Shown: positions 1 to 9,190, numbered from the stretch's first letter. The stretch is DNA of 12,007 nucleotides from Cochliopodium minus (GCA_024220525.1 JAMYWO010000068.1:120064-132070); one strand, 5' to 3'. Notes: generated from the letters alone by a model not told the origin. Translations and numbers: made by a program.

Positions 1-97
1 ATTGTATTTATTGTATTTATTGTATTTATTGTATTTATTGTATTTATTGTATTTATTGTATTTATTGTATTTATTGTATTTATTGTGTTTATTGTTT
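1..97. repeat. 9-bp tandem repeat, unit ATTGTATTT
   Basis: About ten and a half head-to-tail copies of ATTGTATTT start at the window edge; the last two copies carry point changes. Because the unit is a multiple of three and has no stop in the DPH6 frame, on the minus strand it reads as repeated Thr-Ile-Asn if it is coding. If exon 5 of DPH6 ends at the donor at 121-120, the array lies inside an intron instead. The true length is unknown because the array runs off the edge. Confidence 0.95.
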
Positions 98-2021
98 CTT
101 TATAATGATTTATGTTTTTACTTTTAGAATTATTTTGGTTGGAAAGAGAGGAAAGAGAGGAAAGGAGGGAAAGGAGATGAAATTGAAAAGAGGAGAAGAG
201 GAGGAAAGTTTTTTCTTCAATGGTTTTCTCATTCCACCCTTCCCCCCTCCCTCTCAAAAAAAGAGAACCAAAAAAATCGCTATGACACCCTCCCACCTCT
301 ATCTCAACCCCCTCCTCCCTCATCCTCTTCACAAACACTCCAAAATTTTTCGACTCTACTTTTTGATCATTTTCATTATTATTTTCATTTTCATTTTCAT
401 TTTCATTTTCATTTTCATTTTTATTTTCATTTTCATTTTCATTTTCATTTTTACTTTCTTTTTCATTTTTGTTGATAAGAAAATATTTCGTATTGAAATG
501 ATGAAGTTGAGTGAGAAGGGGAGAGTTTATGTTTAAAGAAGAAAGGAGGATGTTTTCATCACAAAGGAAAACAAGAGGTTGAGTGTACTCTTCTTTGTTT
601 AAATTTACTTTGACGTAGTTTTGCTTTTTTTGCAAATGATGTTTGGTGATATTTAAAAAAGCGACTTTTGAAAAGGCGTCATCAGAATGTATCACTGTCT
701 TTTTCTCCTCTATCACTATTTTGTGTGAAAATATTGGACAATCCAAAGTCAATGTTTCATATTCTCCTCCCTCTCCACAAACCTAAAATTAAATTTAAAA
801 AATAATAAATAAATAAAATTATAAAAATATAAATAAATTATAAAAATAAAATAAAAAATAAAAAATAAAAAATCAAAAATCAAAAAATCAAAAAATTAAA
901 AAATTAAAAAATTAAAAAAAAATACATTTAGTTCATATTCTTTTTCTAATTTTAAAAGAGTATTGTGCATTTGCGAAAGTGTTTTTCCAAGGTGATTCGT
1001 TTCTAAACCTGTTCAAAACATTTAATAAAAATAAAAAATTTGAAAATAAATCAAAAATTAAAAATAAAAAAAATAAAAAATAAAAAAATAAAAAATTATA
1101 AAAATAAAAAATAAAAAATAAATAAAAAAATAAAAAAATAAAAAATTATAAAAATAAAATAAAAAAAATAAAAAATAAAATATAAAAAAATAAAAAAATA
1201 AAAAAATAAAATAAATCAAAAAATAAATAGAATTGAAAATAAAATGAATAGAAAATAAAAAATTATGATTATTTATATTTGGTTTTTACCAATAGCAGCA
1301 ACTTTAATTAAAATGGATTCCATTCCATTTTCAATCATTTCAGATAACAACTCTTTTTGATCTCTTTTCCACAAATAACTCAAACTTTTCAAGCCCAATT
1401 TCTCACACACATATTCCACTCTGGCTCTTTGGTAATTTGAAAGAATTGCTCCAACTGAAACTGCTTCCACTAAAAATGAATTTTTAAAAATAAAATAATT
1501 AATAATTAAAAATAAAATAATTGATAAATAAAAATAAATTAAAATTAGATTGTTAATAAAAAATAAAATAAATTACTATTAAAAAAAAAATTTTTTTGCC
1601 TTGGGGAAATTTTTTTTTGACATGCATTAATAATTGAAACAAATCTTCTACTTCATCTGATTGTTTGGAATTGCTTTTGTAGGAGAGGGAAGTTATCAAA
1701 GGTTTTCCTCTGATTTTTCTTCTGAAGATGGGAACGGATAGACATTGGCTGTAAGATGAAATTATTTGATGTCCAACTGTTTGATACATGAAAGAATCTA
1801 TTTCATCATATTCTTCAGGGGGACTCAAATTAGCCAATGCAATTATTTTATGTCCATATTTGATGCATTGAATCATGTTGTAACAAGAATCTTTGCCTCC
1901 ACTTTTAAAAAAATTATTAATTATTAAACTTTAATGGCCTAATCTGGTTTAATTTGAACCTTATCAATGCAACAACATTATATCCTTTAATATCTTGATT
2001 CAATTTGATTTTGTTTTCCAT
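1..2021 (-). CDS. DPH6: Diphthine--ammonia ligase (DPH6), 3' end beyond window
   Basis: DPH6 is the cytosolic ATP-dependent enzyme for the last step of diphthamide synthesis on elongation factor 2 (amidation of diphthine). Exons on the minus strand: 2021-1960, 1901-1600, 1469-1290, 1008-926 and 782 to the window edge. All phases agree and give at least 469 residues. Seen: the ATP-pyrophosphatase loop SGGKDS at residues 21-26, MYQTVGHQ, SVGAILSNYQR, GLETNHLGKT near 182-191 and EGGEYETLTLDCP near 213-225, all close to my memory of animal DPH6. Animal DPH6 ends soon after this, at about 267 residues. Here the frame stays open to position 1, as in longer yeast and plant forms that add RidA/YjgF-like domains, but I cannot recognise a RidA fold in the tail. 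The tail holds an Asn-Glu run (about 320-347) and an edge repeat read as Thr-Ile-Asn. A good donor at 121-120 could instead end exon 5 at 122. Intron 2 uses a GC donor. The gene lies 168 bp downstream of MECR, same strand. Confidence 0.93.
369..452. repeat. Hexanucleotide repeat (ATTTTC/GAAAAT) coding Asn-Glu in DPH6
   Basis: An interrupted array of ATTTTC on the plus strand. Read on the minus strand in the DPH6 frame, it gives alternating Asn (AAT) and Glu (GAA), with one Lys and a short Asn run, over about 28 residues. The opposite strand is also open and would read Ile-Phe repeats, which explains a spurious 143-codon plus-strand frame at 105-536. Confidence 0.9.
783..1289. repeat. Low-complexity AT sequence in DPH6 introns 3 and 4
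   Basis: Intron 4 (783-925) holds short head-to-tail units such as AAAAATC and AAAAAATT. Intron 3 (1009-1289) is mostly runs of ATAAAA-type sequence on the plus strand, so T-rich on the coding strand. The 83-nt exon 4 (926-1008) lies between them. I see no gene or structured RNA in either intron. Confidence 0.85.
1470..1599 (-). other. GC-AG intron (DPH6 intron 2)
   Basis: The exon side reads CCCCAAG followed by GCAAAAAAA, and the acceptor reads TTTTTAG before TGGAAGCAG. Joining 1600 to 1469 gives KKKFPQVEAVSVGAIL, which matches the family with no gap. No GT donor nearby leaves the single base of phase that the next exon needs. The flanking AAG before the GC is the strong exon match usual for GC donors. 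Confidence 0.8.
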
Positions 2022-2189
2022 TTTTTTTTTTTTATTTTCTTTGATTTTTCTTTTATTCAGTTGCTCATATCAAACCAAAGATCATAAAATAAAAAGATGA
2101 CAACCATTATGGAAATATTTTGTAAAATTTTTAATATATTTCAATTGCATTTTGTTTAAATAAACTTTTTTTTCTGTTCTTTGGGGAGA

Positions 2190-3626
2190 TTATTTATCAT
2201 TGTGAAGAACAACCTTACGATTTTTATAGGACTCATAATATCTATCAAGAGCGAAAGAAAAGGAAGAGAGATCATGATACTCGATCCAAAGTCTTAATCT
2301 TTGATTTTCAATGAGAGTTTGCAATTCTTGAAGCATACTTTCTTTTTGTTGAGAAGAACTGGTTTGATTCCATTTTTTCAACCAGAAACCTCTAGCTTTG
2401 ATATCATTAAAAAGAAATAAACTAGTAGGAAGTTGAACAGGCTTGTTGGACATGGATCCATAAGTAACAAAAGATCCACCAGGAGCGAGATGACGAGCAA
2501 TTTCAGTTGCAGAGTAACCACCAGCACCATTCAATGCGAGTTTAGGTTTTGGGAGATCACTGATCAATTGTCTGAATTTAGGTGTGCGAAGGTAAGATTC
2601 GGTGACAACAATGTATCCTCCCCAAGCTTTCATTTTCTCGACAACATCTTCTTGATCTGGTCTGTCTCTAATCACATTAATCGTATTTATTCCTCTGCTT
2701 GCTGCGATTTGCATGACACTCAATCCAACCATTGAATTGGATGCATTTTGGATGATGGTATCACCTAAAATATTTGATATAGGAATAAGAAGGGGAAATA
2801 TAATAAGATATATTTGTTAAGATAAAGAATAAATCAAATTCTCCTTATTATTTTGAGTATATTTTAAAAATAACATTAAATATCATTTTAAGATTAAAAA
2901 TTGCAATTTATAATGAGATCATATGCATCAAAAGGATATAATTTGTTCACAAAATAGAATATATAATCTAAAATAAGAATATAATTTTGTTTTTTTTCAC
3001 CTTTTTGGAGATTTTCAAAATCAGCAAGAAGTCTGTAAGCAGTGGTTGGGTTGATAGAAAGACATGCAGCATATTCCAATGGAATTTTATCAGATACTTT
3101 GAAAAGATTATTTGAGGAAGTGATCAAATGTGAAGACCATGTTCCTACTCCTTCATTTGTAATAATTACTCTATCATTTTGTTTCAAATTTGTTACTCCC
3201 GGTCCTACTTTTTCAACAATACCCACTCCTTCATTTCCTGCAGTTGCTGGTGGTTTAATTTTTGATCCATATGATCCTTGTACTATATTTACATCTGATG
3301 GATTTATTGGTGCTGCTTTCATTTTAATAAGAACTTCCCCATTATTCAAATTATCAGAAAGACTCACATTCTCCAATCTAATTGTAACACAGAACAAATA
3401 AAGAACAAAATTAAAATTATAAAAAAATATTTTTATTTTTATAAAAGAGTGTTATATTTTTTATATATTTTTATATTTGGTTTTACTTCAAAACTCTTTT
3501 TGGATCTCCCCATTCATTGTAACGAATAGCTTTTGCTTGAATGCTATAGGTTTGAATTTTGAAAAGATTCTTTGCAAAATTTGTCTTTATAATTTTCTCT
3601 TTCTTAAAATTTTTGAATAATTTCAT
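2190..3626 (-). CDS. MECR: Mitochondrial enoyl-[acyl-carrier-protein] reductase, NADPH (MECR/ETR1)
   Basis: This enzyme reduces trans-2-enoyl thioesters with NADPH in the last step of mitochondrial type II fatty acid synthesis, which supplies the lipoic acid precursor. Exons: 3626-3487, 3377-3001, 2764-2190; introns of 109 and 236 nt; 363 residues, against about 373 in human. Residues 1-28 are rich in Lys, Asn and Phe with no acidic residue except one Glu, as expected for a mitochondrial presequence. AAPINPSDVNIVQGSYG carries Tyr83, which aligns with the catalytic Tyr of yeast Etr1p. The NADPH-binding part reads QNASNSMVG (178-186), then INVIRDRPD. The first Gly of the family's NSGVG is Met here, a mild change. 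The rest follows the medium-chain reductase fold: LALNGAGG, GGSFVTYGSM, RGFWLKKW. The start is the only ATG that gives the presequence; TAA ends the gene. The start faces LSM6 across 200 bp. Confidence 0.95.
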
Positions 3627-3826
3627 TTTTCTTCTTGGATATCAATGTAGTTCAAAATGATATTACTCAACTAATTTTTTTTTTTATATATTTTTTCTTT
3701 GTAGAATCAATTTACTCCAAATAAAATCAATAATTTCTTCAAAAAGGTTCTATATAGTGTGATTTTTGGATATAATCTTAATCAGGTATAAAATGTAGAG
3801 ATAAAAATTAAAATTTTTTAAAAAAA
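3627..3826. promoter_or_regulatory. Shared divergent promoter region, MECR / LSM6
   Basis: These 200 bp separate two divergent starts, so they must hold both promoters. TATATAG at 3751-3757 and TATAAAA at 3787-3793 lie upstream of LSM6 and could be TATA-type elements. Chance matches are common in DNA this AT-rich, so only the position of the region is well supported. Confidence 0.45.
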
Positions 3827-4120
3827 ATGACAGAAGTTTTGAATCCATCAACATTTTTGAAATCAGTTCTTGGCAGACCTGTATTAGTAAAATTGAACAG
3901 TGGAATAATTTATAGAGGTTCAAATTTTGAATATTTTTGAAAAATAAACAATAATTATCAATCAAAATAATAATTTATAGGAATTCTTTGTGCATTAGAT
4001 GGATATATGAATTTAGCACTCGAACAAACCGAAGAATATATTGATGGAGAACTAAAAAAGAAATATTCAGATACTTTTATAAGAGGAAATAATGTTCTGT
4101 ATATTCAAAGAATAGAATAA
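3827..4120 (+). CDS. LSM6: U6 snRNA-associated Sm-like protein LSm6
   Basis: LSm6 is a subunit of the LSm1-7 ring (mRNA decapping and decay in the cytoplasm) and of the LSm2-8 ring that binds the 3' end of U6 snRNA in the nucleus. Exons 3827-3917 and 3981-4120 flank a 63-nt GT-AG intron in phase 1; the product has 76 residues, close to the 80 of human LSm6. Sm motif 1 is visible as GRPVLVKLNSG...YRG, then LDGYMNLALEQTEEY; Sm motif 2 is FIRGNNVLYI near the C terminus. The intron splits the first Gly after YR. The ATG sits directly after an A run, as at several starts in this window. COX19 follows 115 bp downstream on the same strand. Confidence 0.97.
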
Positions 4121-4235
4121 TAAACTTTTATTTAAACAATATATTCTTTTCATTGTAATTCCATACTTTTATTTCATTTGCCATCTTGTTTCAAGAATAA
4201 AATAAAAAAAAATTGATTTTATTCTTTGCAATAAA

Positions 4236-4543
4236 ATGAGCAGACCTCCAAAATTGACCAAATCAACACCTCCAATGAAAGGTAGTTTTCCTTTAGATCA
4301 TAATCAGATTTGTGAACCAATAATCAATGTATATTTAAACTGTTTACAATTAAGAGATTCAAATGGGAGTGATTGTAGACCAATAATAAAAGATTATCTT
4401 CAATGCAGAATGGAAAAGTGATTCTTTTCTTTATTTTTTTAAAACATCACTCAAAATATGTAAAAATAATTTATTTTAGTGGATTGATGTTGAAAGAAGA
4501 TATGGATAAATTAGGATTTGAAAAAGAAGGAGAAAAGAAATGA
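4236..4543 (+). CDS. COX19: Cytochrome c oxidase assembly factor COX19, twin CX9C
   Basis: COX19 is a small intermembrane-space and cytosolic protein needed for copper delivery to cytochrome c oxidase; it is imported by the Mia40 disulfide relay. Exons 4236-4417 and 4480-4543 with a 62-nt intron give 81 residues. Seen: the family signature KGSFPLDH (15-22), then Cys26, Cys36, Cys47 and Cys57, which form two exact CX9C hairpins separated by ten residues. LQCRMENGLML then matches the family's LECRMERKLML region and the protein ends DKLGFEKEGEKK. The intron falls inside the Asn codon after RME; reading on without splicing reaches a stop after RMEK, so splicing is needed to add the conserved GLML...LGF end. 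There is no targeting presequence, as expected for this family. The gene is convergent with the Rab gene. Confidence 0.95.
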
Positions 4544-4745
4544 TTATAACAAAATATTTAACAATTTTTGTATGATTATGACATATAAACCAATAAAAAA
4601 ATTAATTTATTCAAAATATGAAAGAAAAAGAATGATATGAATCAGATATTGAGATAATTTTTGAAATAATTTAACTCTTATTTTTTTTTTTTTGAACAAA
4701 TATCATGGATTAATTTCCAAATTTGATTATTTTTTTTGTATTTAT
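4544..4745. other. Convergent gap between COX19 and Rab
   Basis: This 202-bp stretch carries the 3' ends of both transcripts. It is AT-rich, with an AATAAA at 4592-4597 that could serve COX19 polyadenylation. No other gene is seen. Confidence 0.5.
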
Positions 4746-5873
4746 TTATCTGATTCTTTCTTTGATTTCCTTTGCAATTAAATTGAAGGCTTCTTGTACA
4801 TTTGTATTATCTTTTGCACTTGTTTCCAAAAATAATGCTTTTTTAGATTGAGCAAATTGCTTTTTATAAAAAATATGGTTAAAAAAGTTGAAAGAGGAAC
4901 TTCAAACAAATAAAATTCACCTTTGCTTCATGAGTATCCACCCTTCTTTGATCTTTCATATCACATTTATTTCCTACAATCATTTTTACTGCATTTTGAG
5001 GTGCATGTTTGTCAACTTCCTCCAACCATTTATTGATGGAAGTGAAGGAATCATAGTTTGTGATATCATAAACCAATAAAATACCATGACTTCCACGAAA
5101 ATAAGCATTTGTAACTGTTTGAAATCTTTTTATGAAATTAATAATGGATTATCACCTTATTAAAGAATATTTGGTTTATGTGGAATTTCCTATTACCTTT
5201 CTTGTCCTGCCTAAAATTAATTACAATTATTTAATATATGGTTAATTTGATATTTTTTTTTTTTTACAGTGTCCCAAATTTGTAATTTGATCTTTATTCC
5301 ATCGATGTCAATTGTTCTGATTTTCTATCATATTTTGTTTTTGTTTGTGAATTTAATTATTATTTTGAAATATTTTTTTTTTATTTATTACAAAATCCAC
5401 TCCAATCGTTGTTGTGTATGATGTTGAAAAATGATCATCCTTTATAAAATTAATTTTACGTTAATAAAAAAAATCATTTCTCCAATATTCAGTTAAATTA
5501 TTTTTCAATAATATTTACAGCAAATCTTATCATCAAACATGATTTACCAACACTCGTTGATCCTATATGAGTTAAAATGAAGAAAAGAAATTGTTAATAT
5601 AAGATTTTAAAGCGAATTTTTAAAATAAAAAATATATTTTACCAACCAATAAGAATTTAAACAAGTAATTACTAATCAATTTAGATGATATTAGTAAATT
5701 AAAATAAATTGACCCTAAATATAATTTTACAATTCTCCTGGTTTTGATTCAAATGAATTATTATCGAATGTATCATCATTTTTTTCAGGAGGAGAATCTC
5801 CCATTTTGATTTTAACCTCTTCTTCCACTTTTGGTTTTTCTTCATTCTGAGCTGTACTTCCACCACATCCCAT
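4746..5873 (-). CDS. Rab-family small GTPase with N-terminal acylation motif and no prenylation cysteines
   Basis: A Rab-type GTPase, presumably a membrane-traffic switch. Exons: 5873-5731, 5671-5643, 5562-5519, 5439-5392, 5324-5268, 5210-5197, 5125-4921, 4859-4746; introns of 57-80 nt; 217 residues. All seven joins keep frame. The G-domain motifs are complete: P-loop GSTSVGKS (58-65), switch I TTTIGVDF (81-88), WDTAGQERF (105-113), NKCD (164-167) and ETSAK (192-196). TIGVDFKIRTI suggests the Rab1/Rab8 group. Two features are odd. The protein starts MGCGGS, with Gly2 and Cys3 placed for myristoylation and palmitoylation, followed by a charged 40-residue linker. It ends KEIKERIR at the close of the last helix, with no Cys and no hypervariable tail. 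The P-loop differs from the usual GDSGVGKS at three places. Exon 1 alone also reads as a 48-codon frame ending at 5727; I prefer the join because the 59-nt intron is typical and no other start exists for the G domain. Core confidence is high, exon 1 moderate to high. Confidence 0.9.
5197..5210 (-). other. 14-nt micro-exon of the Rab gene
   Basis: The exon GCAGGACAAGAAAG lies between a TTTTAG acceptor and a GTAATA donor. It encodes AGQE plus two bases of Arg, the core of the switch II motif WDTAGQERF that holds the catalytic Gln110. Flanking introns are 57 and 71 nt. Skipping it would shift the frame and destroy the GTPase. Confidence 0.88.
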
Positions 5874-6220
5874 TTTTATTCAAAGTTTATATAACCTTCT
5901 TTTTTTTATTTTATTTTGAACTGTTTGTAATTTAAAAAGTTTTTTGTTAACTAGGAATGCTTGTAAAAAATTAAAGGGAAAATTACCAAACAGAAACATA
6001 TTCTGATCATTAAAATTGAAATTTTTTTAATAATTAAAAGAATGCTTTCCAGAATTTACCCTTTTATTTTATCAAAATCAAAATGTAAAATGAAATTAAA
6101 AGATTCAGGTAAACTTGCTTTTTAATAAATGTTTTTAGCAAATGGATCAAAATTTTGGTGATTTTTCTATGGATCTTATCATTTTGCTTTGAAGAGAATT
6201 AAAAATAAAAAAAAAAAAAA
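5874..6220. promoter_or_regulatory. Divergent gap between the Rab and F-box/JmjC genes
   Basis: This 347-bp stretch lies upstream of both genes. It is AT-rich and has an A run of 14 bases just before the JmjC start. A short open frame at 6042-6125 starts MLSRIYPF, but I see no reason to call it a gene. I find no RNA gene or clear promoter motif. Confidence 0.5.
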
Positions 6221-9120
6221 ATGAAAAAAGAAGAAATTGAAGTAAAAATTAAAAAAGAAAAGAAAGATAAAGATGAAAAAGAACCATTAAAGAAAGAATC
6301 TGAAGTTATAGACATCAAAGAAATAGAAAAGAAGATGAATGAATTAAGAAAGGCAGGATTAGGGGATTTTGCTCCAATCGAAGATGAGCTTATCTTTCAC
6401 ATTATCAAGAATCTTGGAATTAAAGATGTATTAAATTTATCTGAAGCATCAAAATTGACCTATCTTTATTGTAATGAGGATTCTCTTTGGAAGAAATTGT
6501 GCATTGAGAAAAAAAAAGAAAATTTCATCTTCAAAAAGAGTTGGAAGAATACCACCTTTCATGACCCAGAAAAAGAAGAAGAAATACCAAAAGTAAATCC
6601 ACCTATCTTTGTTGAAGGTAAAGAAAAAAAATTTATTACTATAATTTTTATATTCGAACTAAAAATCAAAATATATGAATCAAAAAATTATGATAAAACC
6701 AATTTGAATCCATTTCAATTTAGATCTGAAATAAGATCCTTAGATTTTTTTTTTTTCTCTTAAAAATAAATTATTTTCACTTAATTAAAATTAAAATTTA
6801 AATAGGATTTTATTCTGAATACCTTTACAAGAGATGGTATCAATCAAATGTTTCTTTGGATAATTTCAAATTGAATTATTGTCATATTGACAAAAGAAGC
6901 AATCTTTCTTATGAAGAATTTCACAAAGAATACTATTCCACTGGAAAGCCCGTGATCATCAAAGATGGCATCAAAGATTGGCCTGCTTTGAAAGATTGGA
7001 CAAGAGAAAACATGCTCAATAAATTTGGTGATAAAGCTTTTGATGTAAACAAAAAGTATTATGACGAAGAAAAAAAGAAATACAAATCTATAAGGTAATC
7101 AAAAAATAAAAAACCAAGTTGTTATAATTCAAAAAAAAGAAATATTCTTGAAATTTAGATTTTTTAAAATGAAATTTTATCAAGGAATTTAGGAGAAATT
7201 AAATATATAATATTAAATAATTAAACATTTATTATTATTAATCTTTAATAATTTTTAAAGATTGATCCAAAAAATTAATAGAAATATAAAATTTATTATA
7301 ATTTTTTCTTAACTTTGATAGGATGAAATTAAAAGATTATTTCGAATATTGCGAAACCAATCATGACAAAAACCCATTGTACATTTTCGACAGCAAGTTT
7401 GGGAAAATAGCTCCAGAAATGTTAGAAGAATACCAGACACCTTCCTATTTTAAGGAGGACTTTTTCGCTGTTATGGGTGAGCACAGACCTCCTTATAAAT
7501 GGCTTGTCTATGGTCCTGCTCGTTCTGCTTCTCCTTTCCACACCGATCCTATGAATACTTCCGCTTGGAATGCTTTGATCAGTACTTTTTTTTAATTGTT
7601 TTTTTAAATTTATTTTGTATTTTTGTATTTTCTTCATTCTTTTTATTTTTATTTTTTATTTTTATTTTATTTTTAAACTGAATTTTTTTTAATTAACTAT
7701 TTTTTTAATTTTTATTTTTTGTATTATTTTAATTTTATTTTTTATTATTTTTATTAATTTTATTTGTATTTTCTTCATTCATATTTTTTATTTTATTTTT
7801 TAATTGAATTTTAGTTATTATGTATTATTTTTTATTTTTTTAATTATTTTATTTTCTGTATCACTTTCAGCTTTTTTTTTTTAATTATTTAAACAAAATA
7901 TTTTACTTTTTTGATTTTTAAAAGGAGGAAAGAAAAGATGGGCTTTGTATCCACCTAATATCATCCCACCAGGAGTGGAAGTGGACGAGAGGGGAAAAGT
8001 TTACTCTGCAATGCACCCTTTACAGTGGTACTTGGAAGTGTATCCTCACTTGGAAGAAGGAATTCGTCCCATTGAAGTTCAACAAGAGCCTGGTGAATTG
8101 ATCTTTGTTCCTGGTGGTAAATATGATTTTTTTAAATTTTTAATTTTTTTCATTTAAAAGTTTTTATTGATTTAATTTTTTTCTCGTATTAAATTTTTTT
8201 TAATATTAATTTTTTCAATTAATTACTTATTTTTATTTCGTTTTTTTTATATCATATTTTATAAAAATTAATTTTGATTTATTGATTTACTATTTCCCAA
8301 ATATTTAATTATCATTTTTTTTTTATTTTTTTTTTTGTAGGATGGTGGCATTCAGTTTTGAATGTGGAAGAATCGGTTGCAATAACACAAAACATGGCGG
8401 ACTCTTACAATTTTAATGCGGTGTGGTATGACATTTCAAACAGTAAAGACAAAGACCTCCAAACCTTCTCCAAAGAATTCCACAAACGTTTTTCTTCCTG
8501 CATCCCTCGTTTGTTCGAAGAGTATGACCGCATCTCAAAGTTATCCGAAGAAGATTACCTCAAAGAAAATAGTAACTTTTTTTATTAAAAATTTCCGTTT
8601 TGTTTTGAAATTATTTTAAAATCATTTTTTTAAAGACTATTTTTTTTAAACTCAATTTTTTTTTCATTTTTATTTTTCTTTTTTATAATTTATTTTTATT
8701 TTTACATTTTTTTTTATTTATTTTTTTATTTATTTTTTTTCATTTTGAAATATATTTTTTTTGTTCGTTATCAAAGTATCTCCATTAAAAATATTTCAAA
8801 ATTTTTGATTGTTTTTTAATCATCTTTTTTGAAAAGATAAAAATGGATTGAATGGAATTAACCACGCCAATGGAGTGAATGGAGATTCCAAAAAAGTGGG
8901 AAGCAGCAACCCCATCTCCAATAATGGAATCAACAACGTTTTTCAACCCATTCTTTCTTCTTCTCACCATTCTTCTACTGGCACAATTACCACCCGCCCT
9001 TTTTCTCCTCGCAAACCCAAAGTTGATCCCCAAGAAAAGAAGAAAGACAACAAAAAAGATTTCAAGAAAAAGGAAAACAAAAAGAAAGATAAAAAGAAAA
9101 AAAAGAAAAGCAAAAAGTAA
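6221..9120 (+). CDS. F-box and JmjC-domain protein (JMJD6-like 2-oxoglutarate dioxygenase)
   Basis: A probable Fe(II)/2-oxoglutarate-dependent oxygenase joined to an F-box, likely nuclear. Exons: 6221-6617, 6806-7094, 7322-7581, 7925-8116, 8341-8571, 8837-9120; introns of 188-343 nt; 550 residues with matching phases. Residues 1-45 are Lys/Glu-rich. An F-box-like stretch at about 50-94 (DELIFHIIKNLG...LWKKLC) would bind SKP1. The JmjC part resembles human JMJD6: SLDNFKLNYC, KPVIIKDGI, NPLYIFD, PARSASPFHTDP, TSAWNALIRGKKRW, VPGGWWHSVLN, AITQN. The iron ligands are His302, Asp304 and His383, all present; Lys319 matches the JMJD6 lysine that binds 2-oxoglutarate. The C-terminal exon encodes a Ser/Asn-rich stretch and then a Lys-rich end (about 523-550) that could be a nuclear or nucleolar signal. 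The F-box plus JmjC order is known from plant JMJ22-type proteins. The substrate (lysine hydroxylation or arginine demethylation) cannot be told from sequence. Confidence 0.92.
7582..7924 (+). other. Long T-rich intron 3 of the JmjC gene
   Basis: A 343-nt GT-AG intron, the longest in the window, made mainly of T tracts broken by A, with repeated TTTTTATTTT and TTTTGTATTTTCTTCATTC-like stretches. I see no embedded gene. Confidence 0.8.
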
Positions 9121-9190
9121 TTAAATTAAAAATTTTGTGAATTTAAATAAAAAATTAAATAATATAAAATTAAATAAACAATTCATTTTG

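Noticed and set aside
1-460. CRISPR-like array from the regular repeats
   Set aside because: The units are 6 and 9 bp without unique spacers, and the genome is eukaryotic.
105-536. Plus-strand 143-codon gene with Ile-Phe repeats
   Set aside because: It lies exactly antisense to the open DPH6 exon and its composition follows the ATTTTC array. No family resemblance.
5727-5873. A separate 48-residue lipidated microprotein starting MGCGGS and ending at TAA 5727
   Set aside because: A GT donor three bases before the stop joins in frame through a typical 59-nt intron to the Rab G domain, which otherwise has no start codon. A stand-alone product by intron retention cannot be excluded.
6042-6173. 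Small gene starting MLSRIYPF with a possible GTAAAC...TTTTTAG intron at 6109-6138
   Set aside because: The intron would be only 30 nt, far below the 56-nt minimum elsewhere, and the product would be about 29 residues without recognisable similarity.
7422-7681. Overlapping open frames on both strands across JmjC exon 3 and intron 3
   Set aside because: They are shadows of the conserved JmjC exon and of T-rich intron DNA; only the frame with PFHTDP matches a family.
8785-9124. Alternative frames on both strands over the last JmjC exon
   Set aside because: The exon joined at 8571/8837 keeps phase and reaches a stop at 9120. The other frames lack a start context or family match.
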